Assembly (NCBI RefSeq): GCF_014268495.2
Contig: NZ_CP077087.1
Coordinates: 2,731,501-2,795,500 of the forward strand
Source: Pseudomonas monsensis
GTDB taxonomy: Bacteria > Pseudomonadota > Gammaproteobacteria > Pseudomonadales > Pseudomonadaceae
Length of the DNA stretch: 64,000 nt
Reading direction: 5' to 3'
A program made the position numbers and the translations under genes. Positions 25,707-34,689 of this stretch are shown one piece after another. How positions within the stretch are numbered: the stretch's first letter is position 1; the number at the start of each line of letters is the position of its first letter. The notes below the pieces were generated by a model, which was not told the origin of the DNA, searched no databases, and saw only the letters and a program-made list of their open reading frames with translations.

Positions 25707-27329
25707 TCAGTTCTTGTCGAGATCTATATTCTTCGTCTCACGCAGACAGAACATGCCCACCACCAAACTCACCCCGGTAATCAGCACCGGGTACCACAGC
25801 CCATAGAAAATATCCCCGGTGTACACCACCAGCGCAAACGACACGGTTGGCAGGAACCCGCCAAACCAGCCATTGCCGATGTGGTAGGGCAGGGACATCG
25901 AGGTATAGCGGATGCGCGTCGGGAACAGTTCGACCATCAGCGCCGCCAGCGGCCCGTAGCACATGGCCGAGATGATGATCAGCGCGACGATCAGCGCCAC
26001 GATCATCGGTTTGTTGATCTGCTGCAGATCCGCCTGTTGTGGGTAACCAGCGAGTGTCACCGCGCCGCGCAGTGCGGCTTCGTCGTAGCCGTCGATCTTC
26101 ATGTCGCCGATGCTCACCTGCACGCCACTGCCGGCCGGAGCGGCGGCGCTGGAGTAGGGCAGGCCCTGTTTGACCAGGAAGGTTTTGACCTTGTCGCACG
26201 GGCTGTCGAATTTCGCCTTGCCCACCGGATCGAACTGGAATGTGCAGGTCGCCGGGTCCGCCAGCACGGTAATCGGTGCCTGACGGCTGGCCTGGTCGAT
26301 CGCCGGGTTGGCGTAGTGGGCCAGGGATTTGAAGATCGGGAAGTACAGCACCGTGGCCAGCAGCAGGCCGAGCATCAGCACCGGTTTGCGCCCGACCTTG
26401 TCCGACAGCCAGCCAAAAATGATAAAGAACGGTGCACCGATCACCACACTGATAATCAGCAGGCTGTTGGCCACCGCCGGGTCCATTTTCAGGAACTGGG
26501 TGAGGAAAAACAGCACGTAGAACTGCGCCGCGTAGAAGGTCACCGCTTGCCCGGCGTTGATGCTGAACAGGGCGATCAGCACGACTTTGAGGTTTTCCCA
26601 TTTGCCGAAGGATTCGCGGATCGGTGCCTTCGACGTTTTGCCTTCCTCTTTCATTTTCAGATACGCCGGCGATTCGTGCAGGCTCAGGCGGATCCATGTG
26701 GAAATGCCCAGTAGCACGATCGACAGCAGGAACGGAATGCGCCAGCCCCAGACTTCGAACTGATCGCCGGTGAAGTAGCGGCAACCGAGCACCACCAGCA
26801 GCGACAGCAGCAGGCCGAGGGTCGCGGTGGACTGAATCCAGCTGGTGTGGAAACCGCGTTTGCCAATCGGCGCGTGCTCGGCCACGTAGGTGGCTGCGCC
26901 GCCATACTCACCGCCGAGCGCGAGGCCCTGCAGCATGCGCAGCACCACCAGAATGATCGGTGCGGCGATGCCGATGCTGGCGTAGGTCGGCAGCAGGCCG
27001 ACGCAGAAGGTCGCGACGCCCATCAGGATGATGGTCGCAAGGAAGGTGTATTTGCGCCCGATCATGTCCCCCAGCCGCCCGAACACCAGCGCGCCGAAGG
27101 GCCGCACGATAAACCCGGCCGCGAAGGCCATCAGCGCGAAGATGAACGCCGTGGTGTCGTTGACCCCGGCGAAAAACTGCTTGCTGATCACCGCCGCGAG
27201 GGCGCCATAGAGGAAGAAGTCATACCATTCGAACACGGTCCCCAGGGACGAGGCGAAGATGACTTTCTGCGTGGCATTGCTGGTGCTGGCGCCGCTCGCG
27301 GCGTCCAGCGTCTGAGCGTGTTCTGACAT
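25707..27329 (-). CDS. MFS transporter, metabolite:H+ symporter (MHS) family
   Basis: A 540-aa inner-membrane transporter with twelve predicted segments. The MHS start GTVFEWYDFFLYGALAAV and the loop 2-3 motif GRLGDMIGRK are clear, as is QGLALGGEYGGAATY in segment 4-5. An extra ~100-residue loop between the seventh/eighth and ninth segments (cysteines in ATCTFQF and SPCDKV) is larger than in ProP or ShiA. The ATG at 27329 has GAGGG nine bases ahead. The substrate is probably an organic acid or osmolyte; the adjacent GMC oxidoreductase may act on the same compound. Confidence 0.87.
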   Translation of the reverse strand: MSEHAQTLDAASGASTSNATQKVIFASSLGTVFEWYDFFLYGALAAVISKQFFAGVNDTTAFIFALMAFAAGFIVRPFGALVFGRLGDMIGRKYTFLATIILMGVATFCVGLLPTYASIGIAAPIILVVLRMLQGLALGGEYGGAATYVAEHAPIGKRGFHTSWIQSTATLGLLLSLLVVLGCRYFTGDQFEVWGWRIPFLLSIVLLGISTWIRLSLHESPAYLKMKEEGKTSKAPIRESFGKWENLKVVLIALFSINAGQAVTFYAAQFYVLFFLTQFLKMDPAVANSLLIISVVIGAPFFIIFGWLSDKVGRKPVLMLGLLLATVLYFPIFKSLAHYANPAIDQASRQAPITVLADPATCTFQFDPVGKAKFDSPCDKVKTFLVKQGLPYSSAAAPAGSGVQVSIGDMKIDGYDEAALRGAVTLAGYPQQADLQQINKPMIVALIVALIIISAMCYGPLAALMVELFPTRIRYTSMSLPYHIGNGWFGGFLPTVSFALVVYTGDIFYGLWYPVLITGVSLVVGMFCLRETKNIDLDKN

Positions 27330-27417
27330 ATCGGTATCCCTCACAGTGATTGTTTTTGTTGTTCCACTGGTGTTGCGTGTCCGGTTGATGCGCGATGCCT
27401 TGAATCTGCTGCCAAAA

Positions 27418-27511
27418 CCTGTGGGAGCGGGCTTGCCCGCGATTGCGCTGGGTCAGCCAACTTCAATGTTGAATGTCATACCGTCATCGCGGGCAAGCCC
27501 GCTCCCACAGG
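27418..27511. repeat. REP inverted pair reaching into a coding region
   Basis: CCTGTGGGAGCGGGCTTGCC and its complement GGCAAGCCCGCTCCCACAGG face each other over ~40 bases. The right copy lies inside the reading frame of the GMC oxidoreductase and supplies its last codons. Confidence 0.92.
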
Positions 27512-29125
27512 GGTTATGTGTACTGTAGGTTTCAGGATCAGTTGCGCCGCTTTTTCAGCAATCATCAGCGTCGGCGAACAGGTGTTGCCCGAGGTGATGC
27601 GCGGCATGATCGACGCGTCGGCAACACGCAGGCCCGGCACGCCGTGTACCCGCAGTTGCGCGTCGACGACCGAGTCCGCGTCCTGGCCCATGCGGCAGGT
27701 GCCGACCGGGTGGAAAATCGTCGTGCCGATCTTCGCCGCCGCTTGCTGCAATTCTTCTTCACTTTGCAGGCTGGCACCCGGCAGGTACTCGACCGGTTTG
27801 AACCCTTGCAAGGCCGGCGCGCTGACGATGCGTCGGGTCAGACGAATCGCATCCGCCGCCACGCGCAGGTCCTCGGGATGGCTGAGGTAGTTGGGCTGGA
27901 TCAGCGGCGCCTGCGATGGGTCCGCCGAACGAATCTCGATGCGCCCACGGCTCTGCGGCCGCAAATCACACACCGATGCAGTGAACGCCGGAAAACTGTG
28001 CAACGGCTCACCAAAGCGCTCCAGCGACAAGGGTTGCACGTGGTATTCGAGGTTGGCCGAGGTCTGCTCCGGCCCGGATCGGGCAAACGCCCCGAGCTGA
28101 CTCGGCGCCATCGACAACGGCCCGCTGCGGTCATACAGATAGCGCAGGCCCATGCCCATCTTGCCCCAGACACTGCCGGCGATCTGATTCAGGGTGCGGG
28201 CGTTCTGCAGTTTGTAGATCAGGCGCAGTTGCAGGTGATCCTGCAGATTGCCGCCGACGCCCGACAGCTCATGAATCACCCCGATCCCGAGGCGCTCCAG
28301 CAACGGACGCGGGCCAATCCCGGAGCGTTGCAGAATGCTCGGCGAACCCACCGAGCCGGCGCACAACACGATCTCCTTGCGGGCCTTGAACTGTTTGACC
28401 TGACCTGCATGCCGCGCACTGACGGTTGAGGCGCGACCGTCCTCCAGCAGCACCCGATCCACCTCCACCCCCGTCAGCACCGTCAGATTGGCCCGGTCGC
28501 GAACCGGTTTGAGGAAGGCCTTCGCCGCGTTCCAGCGCACCCCGGCCTTCTGGTTGACCTGAAAGTAGCCGCAACCCTCGTTGTCGCCCTGATTGAAGTC
28601 GTCGATGCTGGCGATGCCGCTCTGCTCGGCGGCGCTGCGAAACGCATCGAGAATCGGCCACGACAGGCGCTGTTGCTCCACGCGCCATTCGCCCTTGGCG
28701 CCGTGAAATTCGGCGGCGCCGGCAAAGTGGTTTTCGCTTTGTTTGAACAGCGGCAGCACATCGTTCCAGGCCCAGCCCGGATTGCCCTCGGCCGCCCAGC
28801 CGTCATAGTCGTTGGCCTGGCCGCGCATGTAGATCATGCCGTTGATGGAGGAACAGCCGCCCAGCACTTTGCCGCGCGGGTAGCTCAAGCTGCGGCCCTG
28901 CAGGCCGGGTTCCGCTTCGGTCTTGAAGCACCAGTCGGTGCGCGGGTTACCGATGCAGAACAGGTAGCCGACCGGGATGTGAATCCACGCATAGTTGTCG
29001 CGTCCGCCGGCTTCGAGCAGTAACACGCGCTGCTGTTTATCCGCCGACAGTCGATTGGCCAGCAGGCACCCGGCAGGGCCGGCGCCGACCACGATGTAAT
29101 CGTATTCCTCAAGGGAAGTCTGCAT
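27476..29125 (-). CDS. GMC-family FAD oxidoreductase (choline dehydrogenase-like)
   Basis: Flavoprotein of 549 aa oxidising an alcohol. The dinucleotide motif VVGAGPAGCLLANRLS is at the N-terminus, the GMC signature 1 region at GKVLGGCSSINGMIYMRG, and the active-site histidine in TIFHPVGTCRMG. The ATG at 29125 has GAGG eleven bases before it; a GTG at 29161 is less likely. The last ~11 residues (PVGAGLPAMTV) and the stop come from a REP element, so the native C-terminus may have been replaced. Divergent from a LysR gene that probably controls it. The natural substrate is unknown. Confidence 0.88.
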   Translation of the reverse strand: MQTSLEEYDYIVVGAGPAGCLLANRLSADKQQRVLLLEAGGRDNYAWIHIPVGYLFCIGNPRTDWCFKTEAEPGLQGRSLSYPRGKVLGGCSSINGMIYMRGQANDYDGWAAEGNPGWAWNDVLPLFKQSENHFAGAAEFHGAKGEWRVEQQRLSWPILDAFRSAAEQSGIASIDDFNQGDNEGCGYFQVNQKAGVRWNAAKAFLKPVRDRANLTVLTGVEVDRVLLEDGRASTVSARHAGQVKQFKARKEIVLCAGSVGSPSILQRSGIGPRPLLERLGIGVIHELSGVGGNLQDHLQLRLIYKLQNARTLNQIAGSVWGKMGMGLRYLYDRSGPLSMAPSQLGAFARSGPEQTSANLEYHVQPLSLERFGEPLHSFPAFTASVCDLRPQSRGRIEIRSADPSQAPLIQPNYLSHPEDLRVAADAIRLTRRIVSAPALQGFKPVEYLPGASLQSEEELQQAAAKIGTTIFHPVGTCRMGQDADSVVDAQLRVHGVPGLRVADASIMPRITSGNTCSPTLMIAEKAAQLILKPTVHITPVGAGLPAMTV

Positions 29126-29258
29126 TCCCTGACCTCGCTTTTTGTTTTTATTGTCGGACACTCTAGTTGTTAGCTTTCGTCAAAAGAATGTTAGTTTTTG
29201 CGCAGCCGCTGTGCGTTTTCAAACAGCCTCACCTGACCATCGCTGACAAGGACCTGCC

Positions 29259-30152
29259 ATGTTCGACTGGAACGACCTGCGGTTTTTTCTTGAACTGCAA
29301 CGCAGCGGTCGCCTGCTCACCGCCGCCAGGCGCTTGAACACCACCCACGCCACCGTCGCCCGGCACATCGAGGCCATTGAAAAAAGCCTCGGCACCGCGC
29401 TGTTCGTGCAGCACGCCCAAGGCTATGAGATGACCCCGGCGGGGGAGGCGCTGCTCAAGCACGCCGAAGCCATGGAAAACGTCGCGCTGCTGGCCCAGGA
29501 AGAAATCACCCAATCCACCGCGCCACTGGGCAAGATCCGCGTCGGCGTCACCGAGGGCCTCGGGGTAAAGTTTCTCGCCAGTCGCATGATCGGCCTGTTC
29601 GAGCGCTATCCGGGGCTGGAAGTGGAGCTGGTCGCCGTGCCGCGCTTCGTCAGCATCCTCAACCGCGAGGCGGAGATCAGTATTCATCTGGAGCGCCCGG
29701 CAGCGGACATGCTGGTGACGCGCAAGCTCACCGACTACCGTTTGGCGCTGTATGCCAGCCAGGCCTATCTCGACACCGCGCCGCCGCTGCACAGCCGTGA
29801 AGACCTGGGGAAACAGGCGTGGATCGGTTACGTCGATGATTTGCTGTTCAGCCAGGAACTGATGTTCCTCAACAGCTTCTGCCGCAGTCCGCGCGTGGTG
29901 TTTCACAGCACCAGTGTCATCGCCCAGCAGGAAGCGGCGCGTTCGGGACTGGGGATCGCCGTGCTGCCGTGCTACATGGCAGCAGCCGATCCCGGCCTGG
30001 TGCCGCTGCTGCCGGACGAGGGCATCGAGCGCAGTTACTGGATCAGCACGCGGCGCGAGTTGCACAAATCGGTGCGGTTGCGGGTGGTCTGGGATTATGT
30101 GGTGGGCCTGTGCGAGGCGGAGCAGGGTTTGCTGCGCGGTCAGTCCGGATGA
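29259..30152 (+). CDS. LysR-family transcriptional regulator
   Basis: A 297-aa regulator. The N-terminal helix-turn-helix begins FDWNDLRFFLELQRSGRLLTAARRL, and a substrate-binding-like domain follows from about residue 90. It is divergent from the GMC oxidoreductase with 133 bases between the start codons, the typical LysR layout, so it likely controls that gene and perhaps the MHS transporter. The effector is unknown. Confidence 0.88.
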   Translation: MFDWNDLRFFLELQRSGRLLTAARRLNTTHATVARHIEAIEKSLGTALFVQHAQGYEMTPAGEALLKHAEAMENVALLAQEEITQSTAPLGKIRVGVTEGLGVKFLASRMIGLFERYPGLEVELVAVPRFVSILNREAEISIHLERPAADMLVTRKLTDYRLALYASQAYLDTAPPLHSREDLGKQAWIGYVDDLLFSQELMFLNSFCRSPRVVFHSTSVIAQQEAARSGLGIAVLPCYMAAADPGLVPLLPDEGIERSYWISTRRELHKSVRLRVVWDYVVGLCEAEQGLLRGQSG

Positions 30153-30157
30153 CATCC

Positions 30158-30234
30158 CCTGTAGGCGCTGCGGTCTGTTGATCTCGATCTTTCAAGCAGG
30201 ATCAAAAGATCGCAGCGTGCCGCAGCGCCTGCCT
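30158..30234. repeat. GATCGC-type palindromic intergenic repeat
   Basis: GTAGGCGCTGCGG (30161-30173) pairs with CCGCAGCGCCTGC (30220-30232), enclosing GATCTCGATC and GATCAAAAGATCGCAGC. Third copy of the family at 4167-4222, 11311-11400 and 54645-54707. Confidence 0.7.
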
Positions 30235-30249
30235 GAATGTGGGCAGGGC

Positions 30250-31182
30250 TTAACTGGTTTGCTCTATCAGTTGCGGCGACACCACCCAGACACTGCACGG
30301 CATTTTGTACAGCAACTGCTCCACCGTGCTGCCAATCAACCGGCCCAGGCCACGATGGCCGATGCGGCCCATGACGATCACGTCGATGTCATAGGCATCG
30401 GCATAACTGCACAGCACCTTGGCCGGGTTGCCCATGACCATGTGCTGGCGTTCCGGCGGGATGCCGTTGCGCTCGGCCAGCTCACGGAATGCATCGCCTT
30501 GTGCATCGAACAGCGCTTTCGCGTCGCCCACCTTGAAAAACGGCGAGGGATTGCCAAAGCCGAACTCGTCGGCGCTGATCGAGGACAAGTCATAGGCATA
30601 GACCACATCCAGCTCGGCGTCGCAGAGGCTGGCCAGTTTGACGGCCTCGCGCAGGATACGGTCGTTGAAATCGGCGTACTGATCGTCACGATGAAACGGA
30701 TCGACCGCCGCCACGATCCGCCGCGGCCTGGCATGTTGCACATGGCTGACGAAGTGCAGCGGCACCCGGCACTCACGCAGCAAATGGATATCCAGCGGCG
30801 TGAACATCAGCCGCGACATGAACGAGGCGTGCTGCAGATCCTTGATCAGCAGGGCCATGGGTTGTTCCTTGAGGTGAATCTGGATCTCGCGCAACGGATT
30901 GTCGACCCACACCACTTCCGTCGTCACCGTGACACCGAGGTGGCGCATCGGCCGGGCCTGGTCTTCCAGCCATTGACGATGGCGTTCGACATAGCCCAGG
31001 CGCATCTGTTCGAGCGCCTGTTCATTGACCAGTCCGGCGGTTGCCAGGCCTTCCAGGTAATCGAACGCGACGATATGCAGCGCCGCGCCCGAGGCCTTGG
31101 CCAGCGCGCCCGCCCGGTCGAATGCGGGGCTGTTTTTCATCAGAGGTGAAGCCACCAGCATGAAACGTGCTTGCTCGGACAT
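30250..31182 (-). CDS. Universal stress protein, tandem UspA domains
   Basis: A 310-aa UspE-type protein. The first half begins FMLVASPLMKNSPAFDRAGAL; the second half begins RRIVAAVDPFHRDDQ and ends with the G-x2-G-x9-G-S nucleotide motif GRIGHRGLGRLIGSTVEQLL. CAGGAG lies seven to eight bases before the ATG at 31182. An Anr-type site (31272-31285) lies upstream. Such proteins are induced in oxygen-limited pseudomonads. It is divergent from the alcohol dehydrogenase gene. Confidence 0.9.
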   Translation of the reverse strand: MSEQARFMLVASPLMKNSPAFDRAGALAKASGAALHIVAFDYLEGLATAGLVNEQALEQMRLGYVERHRQWLEDQARPMRHLGVTVTTEVVWVDNPLREIQIHLKEQPMALLIKDLQHASFMSRLMFTPLDIHLLRECRVPLHFVSHVQHARPRRIVAAVDPFHRDDQYADFNDRILREAVKLASLCDAELDVVYAYDLSSISADEFGFGNPSPFFKVGDAKALFDAQGDAFRELAERNGIPPERQHMVMGNPAKVLCSYADAYDIDVIVMGRIGHRGLGRLIGSTVEQLLYKMPCSVWVVSPQLIEQTS

Positions 31183-31271
31183 GACGAATCTCCTGTGGGG
31201 ATGGCCGGGATGCGTGGGCGCAACGGCGACAGAGGCGTAGGGTCATGCTGCTCCGGGTAGCCGGGCGCAGC

Positions 31272-31285
31272 TTGATCTTTGTCAA
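31272..31285 (-). promoter_or_regulatory. Anr-type site for the universal stress protein
   Basis: TTGATCTTTGTCAA matches TTGAT-N4-ATCAA with one mismatch. Its centre is about 96 bases before the universal stress start codon, fitting an activator site at -41.5. Confidence 0.7.
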
Positions 31286-31347
31286 TGACGCGACAGCGCC
31301 ATGCGCGCGCCCGACGGATGGCAGTGACCGGCGCAATTGCGCAATTG

Positions 31348-31361
31348 TTGATTGTTATCAA
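31348..31361 (+). promoter_or_regulatory. Anr-type site for the alcohol dehydrogenase
   Basis: TTGATTGTTATCAA is a perfect TTGAT-N4-ATCAA box. Its centre lies 83 bases before the ATG at 31438; a -41.5 arrangement would place transcript start near 31396. Confidence 0.8.
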
Positions 31362-31437
31362 CCTTGCACCGGTGAGCACGGCGCAGCCTGTGAAAGGTGC
31401 TGAACTCACTGAACCGACCTGCGCAGGAGCCTCGCTC

Positions 31438-32511
31438 ATGGCCATGATGAAAGCGGCGATATTCGTCGAAAAGAATCGCATCGTACTGGATGACAAGCCG
31501 ATCCCCGACGTCGGTCCGCTGGACGCACTGGTGCGGATCACCACCACCACGATCTGCGGCACCGACGTACACATCCTGCGCGGCGAGTATCCGGTGGCCA
31601 AAGGCTTGACCATCGGTCACGAGCCGGTGGGGGTGATCGAAAAGCTCGGTTCACAGGTTCGCGGGTTTACCGAAGGCCAGCGAGTGATCGCCGGCGCCAT
31701 CACCCCCAGTGGCCAAAGCTACGCCTGCCTGTGCGGCTGCGGCTCCCAGGACGGCCCGGACACCCGCCACGGCTTTCGCGCCACTGGCGGCTGGAAATTC
31801 GGCAACATCATCGACGGCTGCCAGGCCGAGTACGTGTTGGTCCCTGATGCATTGGCCAACCTGTGCCCGATCCCCGACGGATTGAGCGACGAGCAAGTGC
31901 TGATGTGCCCGGACATCATGTCCACCGGGTTTTCCGGTGCCGAGCGTGGCGAGGTCAGTATCGGCGACACGGTGGCGGTTTTCGCACTGGGCCCGATCGG
32001 GCTCTGCGCGGTGGCCGGGGCGCGACTCAAGGGCGCGAGCGTCATTATCGGCGTCGATACGGTGGCCGAGCGCATGACTGTCGCTCGTCAGTTGGGCGCG
32101 ACCCATGTGGTCAATTTCAAGGACGGCGACGTGGTCAAGCAGATCATGGCGTTGACCGACGGGCGTGGCGTCGATGTGTCCATCGAAGCCTTGGGCACCC
32201 AGGGCACATTCGAGTCAGCGCTGCGGGTGTTACGTCCGGGCGGTCGGTTGTCGAGCCTGGGGGTCTACGCTTCGGATTTGCGCATTCCCTATGATGCTTT
32301 TGCGGCGGGACTGGGCGATTACAGCATCGTCAGTACCCTGTGCCCCGGCGGCAAGGAACGCATGCGGCGATTGATGGCGGTGGTGCAAAGCGGCGGCGTC
32401 GATCTGTCGCCCCTGGTGACCCACCATTTCAAACTCGACGATATCGAGGCCGCGTATGAGTTGTTCGGTCATCAGCGCGATGGCGTGATGAAAGTGGCGA
32501 TTACACCCTGA
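31438..32511 (+). CDS. Zinc-dependent alcohol dehydrogenase family protein
   Basis: Cytosolic medium-chain dehydrogenase of 357 aa. Catalytic-zinc residues C40, H61 and E62 are in TTICGTDVH and TIGHEPVG; the cofactor fold shows VFALGPIGLCAVAGA. The structural-zinc loop is unusual: SYACLCGCGSQ has only three cysteines rather than four regularly spaced ones. The ATG at 31438 has CAGGAG ten bases before it. A perfect Anr box upstream suggests use under oxygen limitation, for example in alcohol/aldehyde turnover. Confidence 0.88.
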   Translation: MAMMKAAIFVEKNRIVLDDKPIPDVGPLDALVRITTTTICGTDVHILRGEYPVAKGLTIGHEPVGVIEKLGSQVRGFTEGQRVIAGAITPSGQSYACLCGCGSQDGPDTRHGFRATGGWKFGNIIDGCQAEYVLVPDALANLCPIPDGLSDEQVLMCPDIMSTGFSGAERGEVSIGDTVAVFALGPIGLCAVAGARLKGASVIIGVDTVAERMTVARQLGATHVVNFKDGDVVKQIMALTDGRGVDVSIEALGTQGTFESALRVLRPGGRLSSLGVYASDLRIPYDAFAAGLGDYSIVSTLCPGGKERMRRLMAVVQSGGVDLSPLVTHHFKLDDIEAAYELFGHQRDGVMKVAITP

Positions 32512-32517
32512 CCGGTG

Positions 32518-32552
32518 CTGCGCCCCGCAGCGTTGAAGACGGCGGGGCGCAG
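32518..32552. terminator. Hairpin between convergent genes
   Basis: CTGCGCCCCGC and GCGGGGCGCAG form an 11-bp perfect stem with a 13-base loop. There is no T-run, so it is a weak terminator candidate or an mRNA 3'-end stabiliser for the dehydrogenase and GNAT genes. Confidence 0.5.
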
Positions 32553-32558
32553 GATTCG

Positions 32559-33122
32559 CTACAGGCTCAGGCGATGAATGACCTGACGGGTGTCATCAGG
32601 GTCGCCGTGGGTTTCGAAGCCCAGGGATCTGGCCAGGTCGCGCATGGCCGTGTTGCTGGCCGAGTCCACCGAGTACATACGCTTGAAACCGTTGCGGCGG
32701 GCGGCCTTGATCAGGTGTTCCATCAGCAGCGTGGCCAGGCCCAGTTGGGTCCATTCATCGGCGACCGTCACCGCGCATTCACAATCCTCTTCGCCCGTGG
32801 CGGCGTAGCGGCTGATGCCGATTTCGATCAACTCGCCGTTTTCGTGCACCAGCGCGATGAAGGCCGCGCGTTGCTTGTAGTCGATGTCCATCAACTGATC
32901 GAGCAGCGCCGTGCCCGGTTCGCTGATTTGCGCGAGAAAGCGCATGTGCCGGGATTCGGGCGACAAGCGCTTGATGAACGCGTACTCGCGTTCGCGGTCC
33001 TTGGCGGCCAAAGCGCGGATCAATACGTGTCGGCCATCCTTGAGCGATTCGATCCAGTATTCACCGTTGTGCGCGGCATAAGCCGCCGCTGCGCGGTCGT
33101 TGTGGTCTTTGACAGTGAGCAT
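32559..33122 (-). CDS. GNAT-family N-acetyltransferase
   Basis: A 187-aa acetyltransferase. The N-terminal part resembles the GNAT domain of Pat-like protein acetyltransferases (RALAAKDREREYAFIKRLSPESRHMRF). The acetyl-CoA loop is at DEWTQLGLATLLMEHLIKAA, and SNTAMRDLARSLGFE is the usual C-terminal GNAT motif. GGAGG stands eight bases before the ATG at 33122. An Anr-like palindrome lies 89 bases upstream, placing it in the same stress module as the neighbouring genes. Substrate unproven; lysine acetylation is plausible. Confidence 0.85.
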   Translation of the reverse strand: MLTVKDHNDRAAAAYAAHNGEYWIESLKDGRHVLIRALAAKDREREYAFIKRLSPESRHMRFLAQISEPGTALLDQLMDIDYKQRAAFIALVHENGELIEIGISRYAATGEEDCECAVTVADEWTQLGLATLLMEHLIKAARRNGFKRMYSVDSASNTAMRDLARSLGFETHGDPDDTRQVIHRLSL

Positions 33123-33204
33123 GAGGTGAGCCTCCATCGGCTGAACGAGCAACGCGCGGGGGAGTGCGCTGAGGTCTGTTCTACGCCGATGGCAACGCCG
33201 CGAT

Positions 33205-33218
33205 CTGATCTGGATCAG
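33205..33218 (-). promoter_or_regulatory. Variant Anr/Dnr-type palindrome
   Basis: CTGATCTGGATCAG, within the larger inverted repeat GATCTGATC-TG-GATCAGATC (33202-33221). It keeps the TGAT-N4-ATCA core but not the outer T/A. Its centre is 89 bases before the GNAT start, like the true Anr boxes nearby. Confidence 0.5.
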
Positions 33219-33270
33219 ATCGGCACGCGGCCACTGATCTGAGGCGATGATGGCGCTCCTCGCGCCGCTG

Positions 33271-34689
33271 TCATGCTCGGCCCGGCGGCTCACGGGTGCT
33301 GCGCGGCGAAGCGGGGTGCGATGACCTCTCGGGGATCGACAACGTCGCGCGCAGGCCTCCCTCGGCCCGGTTGGCCAAGGTGATTCGTCCGCCCAGGCGT
33401 GTGGCGATGGTGTTGACGATGGTCAGCCCCAGACCTGCTCCTTGCGCATTGCCTCGGCTGTAGAAACGTTCGAACAACCGCGCCTGGTCCGCTTCATCAA
33501 TGCCCGGTCCCTGATCCTCGACGCTCAGTTGGTAGAAACCTTCGGCCTGACTCAGCTTGACAGTGATTACTCCGTGTTCCGGAGAGAAGTTGGCGGCATT
33601 GGTGATCAGGTTGTTCAGGGCAATGTCGATCGCGGCGGCACTGGCCATGACGTTGAACGGTTGCGCGCTGTCGTCGAAAGCCAGCTCCAGCTGTTTACTC
33701 AACAGCCACGGTGTCAGTTGCACGAGGCTGTTGCGCACGGTTTCGCTGAGGTCGATGCGTTGCAGGGGCGGCGGGTCGGGTCTGGGCTCCAGGCGCGCCA
33801 TGGTCAGCAACTGGTTGACCAGACGGCTGGTGCGGTCGACGCCGGCCATCAGGAACTCCAGAGAGTCGCGGCGTTCCTGTTCGGTGCCGGCCTCCAGGAG
33901 GTTTTGCGCATGCACCCGCAGCACCGCCAGCGGCGTGCGCATTTCGTGGGCGGCGTCGGCGATGAAGCGGCGTTCGCGGCCGAGCACCTCCTGAATCTGC
34001 GCGAGCATGCGGTTGAGCGCCGCTTGCATCGGTTCCAGTTCGCTGGGCAGCGGGGTCAGTTGCAGCGGCTCCAGTGAACCACTGTGCCGGGCGCGCAGGG
34101 TGGCGGCCATGTTCGCCAGTGGCTTGAGGCCCCAGCCGATGGCCAGCCAGACCATGCCGGCGAGGATCAGGCTGCCCATCACGTTGGGCCACAGGGTGTG
34201 GCGGACGATGCGGTCGACCAGATCAGCGCGCACGTCATTTCGCTCACCGACCCAGATGCGCAGGCCGTTCTGTTTGTCTTCAAGCAGGAACGCGCGCCAC
34301 TGGCGATTTTTCAAATCCACCACATCGCTGAAACCGGGCTGGGTCGGCGGTACAGTGAAGGAGGGCGCGCTGGTGGTGTGCACCAGCACCTCACCTTTGG
34401 GGTTCCACACCTGAAAGGCGATCTTGCCTTCGTAAGGGTGACCGTCGACTCGCGGTGCCGCTTCACTCAAGGCCTGATTGAACGCCTGATACAACTGCGA
34501 GTGATCGTTACCGGCCAACGGCATGCGCATCACCCCCTGCAACAGGCGTGCGTTCTGCGCCAGTTGCGCGTCGTAGACCTCGGCGATTTCGTGGTTGCTG
34601 TCGTGCAGGTTGAAGGTGCTGAGCACTGCCAGCCCGGCCAGCAACAGGCCAATGATCAGGGTCAGCGTGCGGCGGCGGATCGAGGTCAT
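33271..34689 (-). CDS. Sensor histidine kinase, QseC/PmrB-like
   Basis: An inner-membrane kinase of 472 aa. Membrane segments are at ~8-26 and ~168-187 with a 140-aa periplasmic sensor between. HAMP begins GLKPLANMAATLRARHSGSL; the phospho-acceptor is H248 in FIADAAHEMRTPLAVLRVHAQ; the ATP lid shows EDQGPGIDE and GAGLGLTIV. The architecture and the FIADAAHE motif match QseC. The last gene of the seven-gene run; its start overlaps the regulator stop by four bases. The signal is unknown; metal or lipid stress is typical of relatives. Confidence 0.88.
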   Translation of the reverse strand: MTSIRRRTLTLIIGLLLAGLAVLSTFNLHDSNHEIAEVYDAQLAQNARLLQGVMRMPLAGNDHSQLYQAFNQALSEAAPRVDGHPYEGKIAFQVWNPKGEVLVHTTSAPSFTVPPTQPGFSDVVDLKNRQWRAFLLEDKQNGLRIWVGERNDVRADLVDRIVRHTLWPNVMGSLILAGMVWLAIGWGLKPLANMAATLRARHSGSLEPLQLTPLPSELEPMQAALNRMLAQIQEVLGRERRFIADAAHEMRTPLAVLRVHAQNLLEAGTEQERRDSLEFLMAGVDRTSRLVNQLLTMARLEPRPDPPPLQRIDLSETVRNSLVQLTPWLLSKQLELAFDDSAQPFNVMASAAAIDIALNNLITNAANFSPEHGVITVKLSQAEGFYQLSVEDQGPGIDEADQARLFERFYSRGNAQGAGLGLTIVNTIATRLGGRITLANRAEGGLRATLSIPERSSHPASPRSTREPPGRA

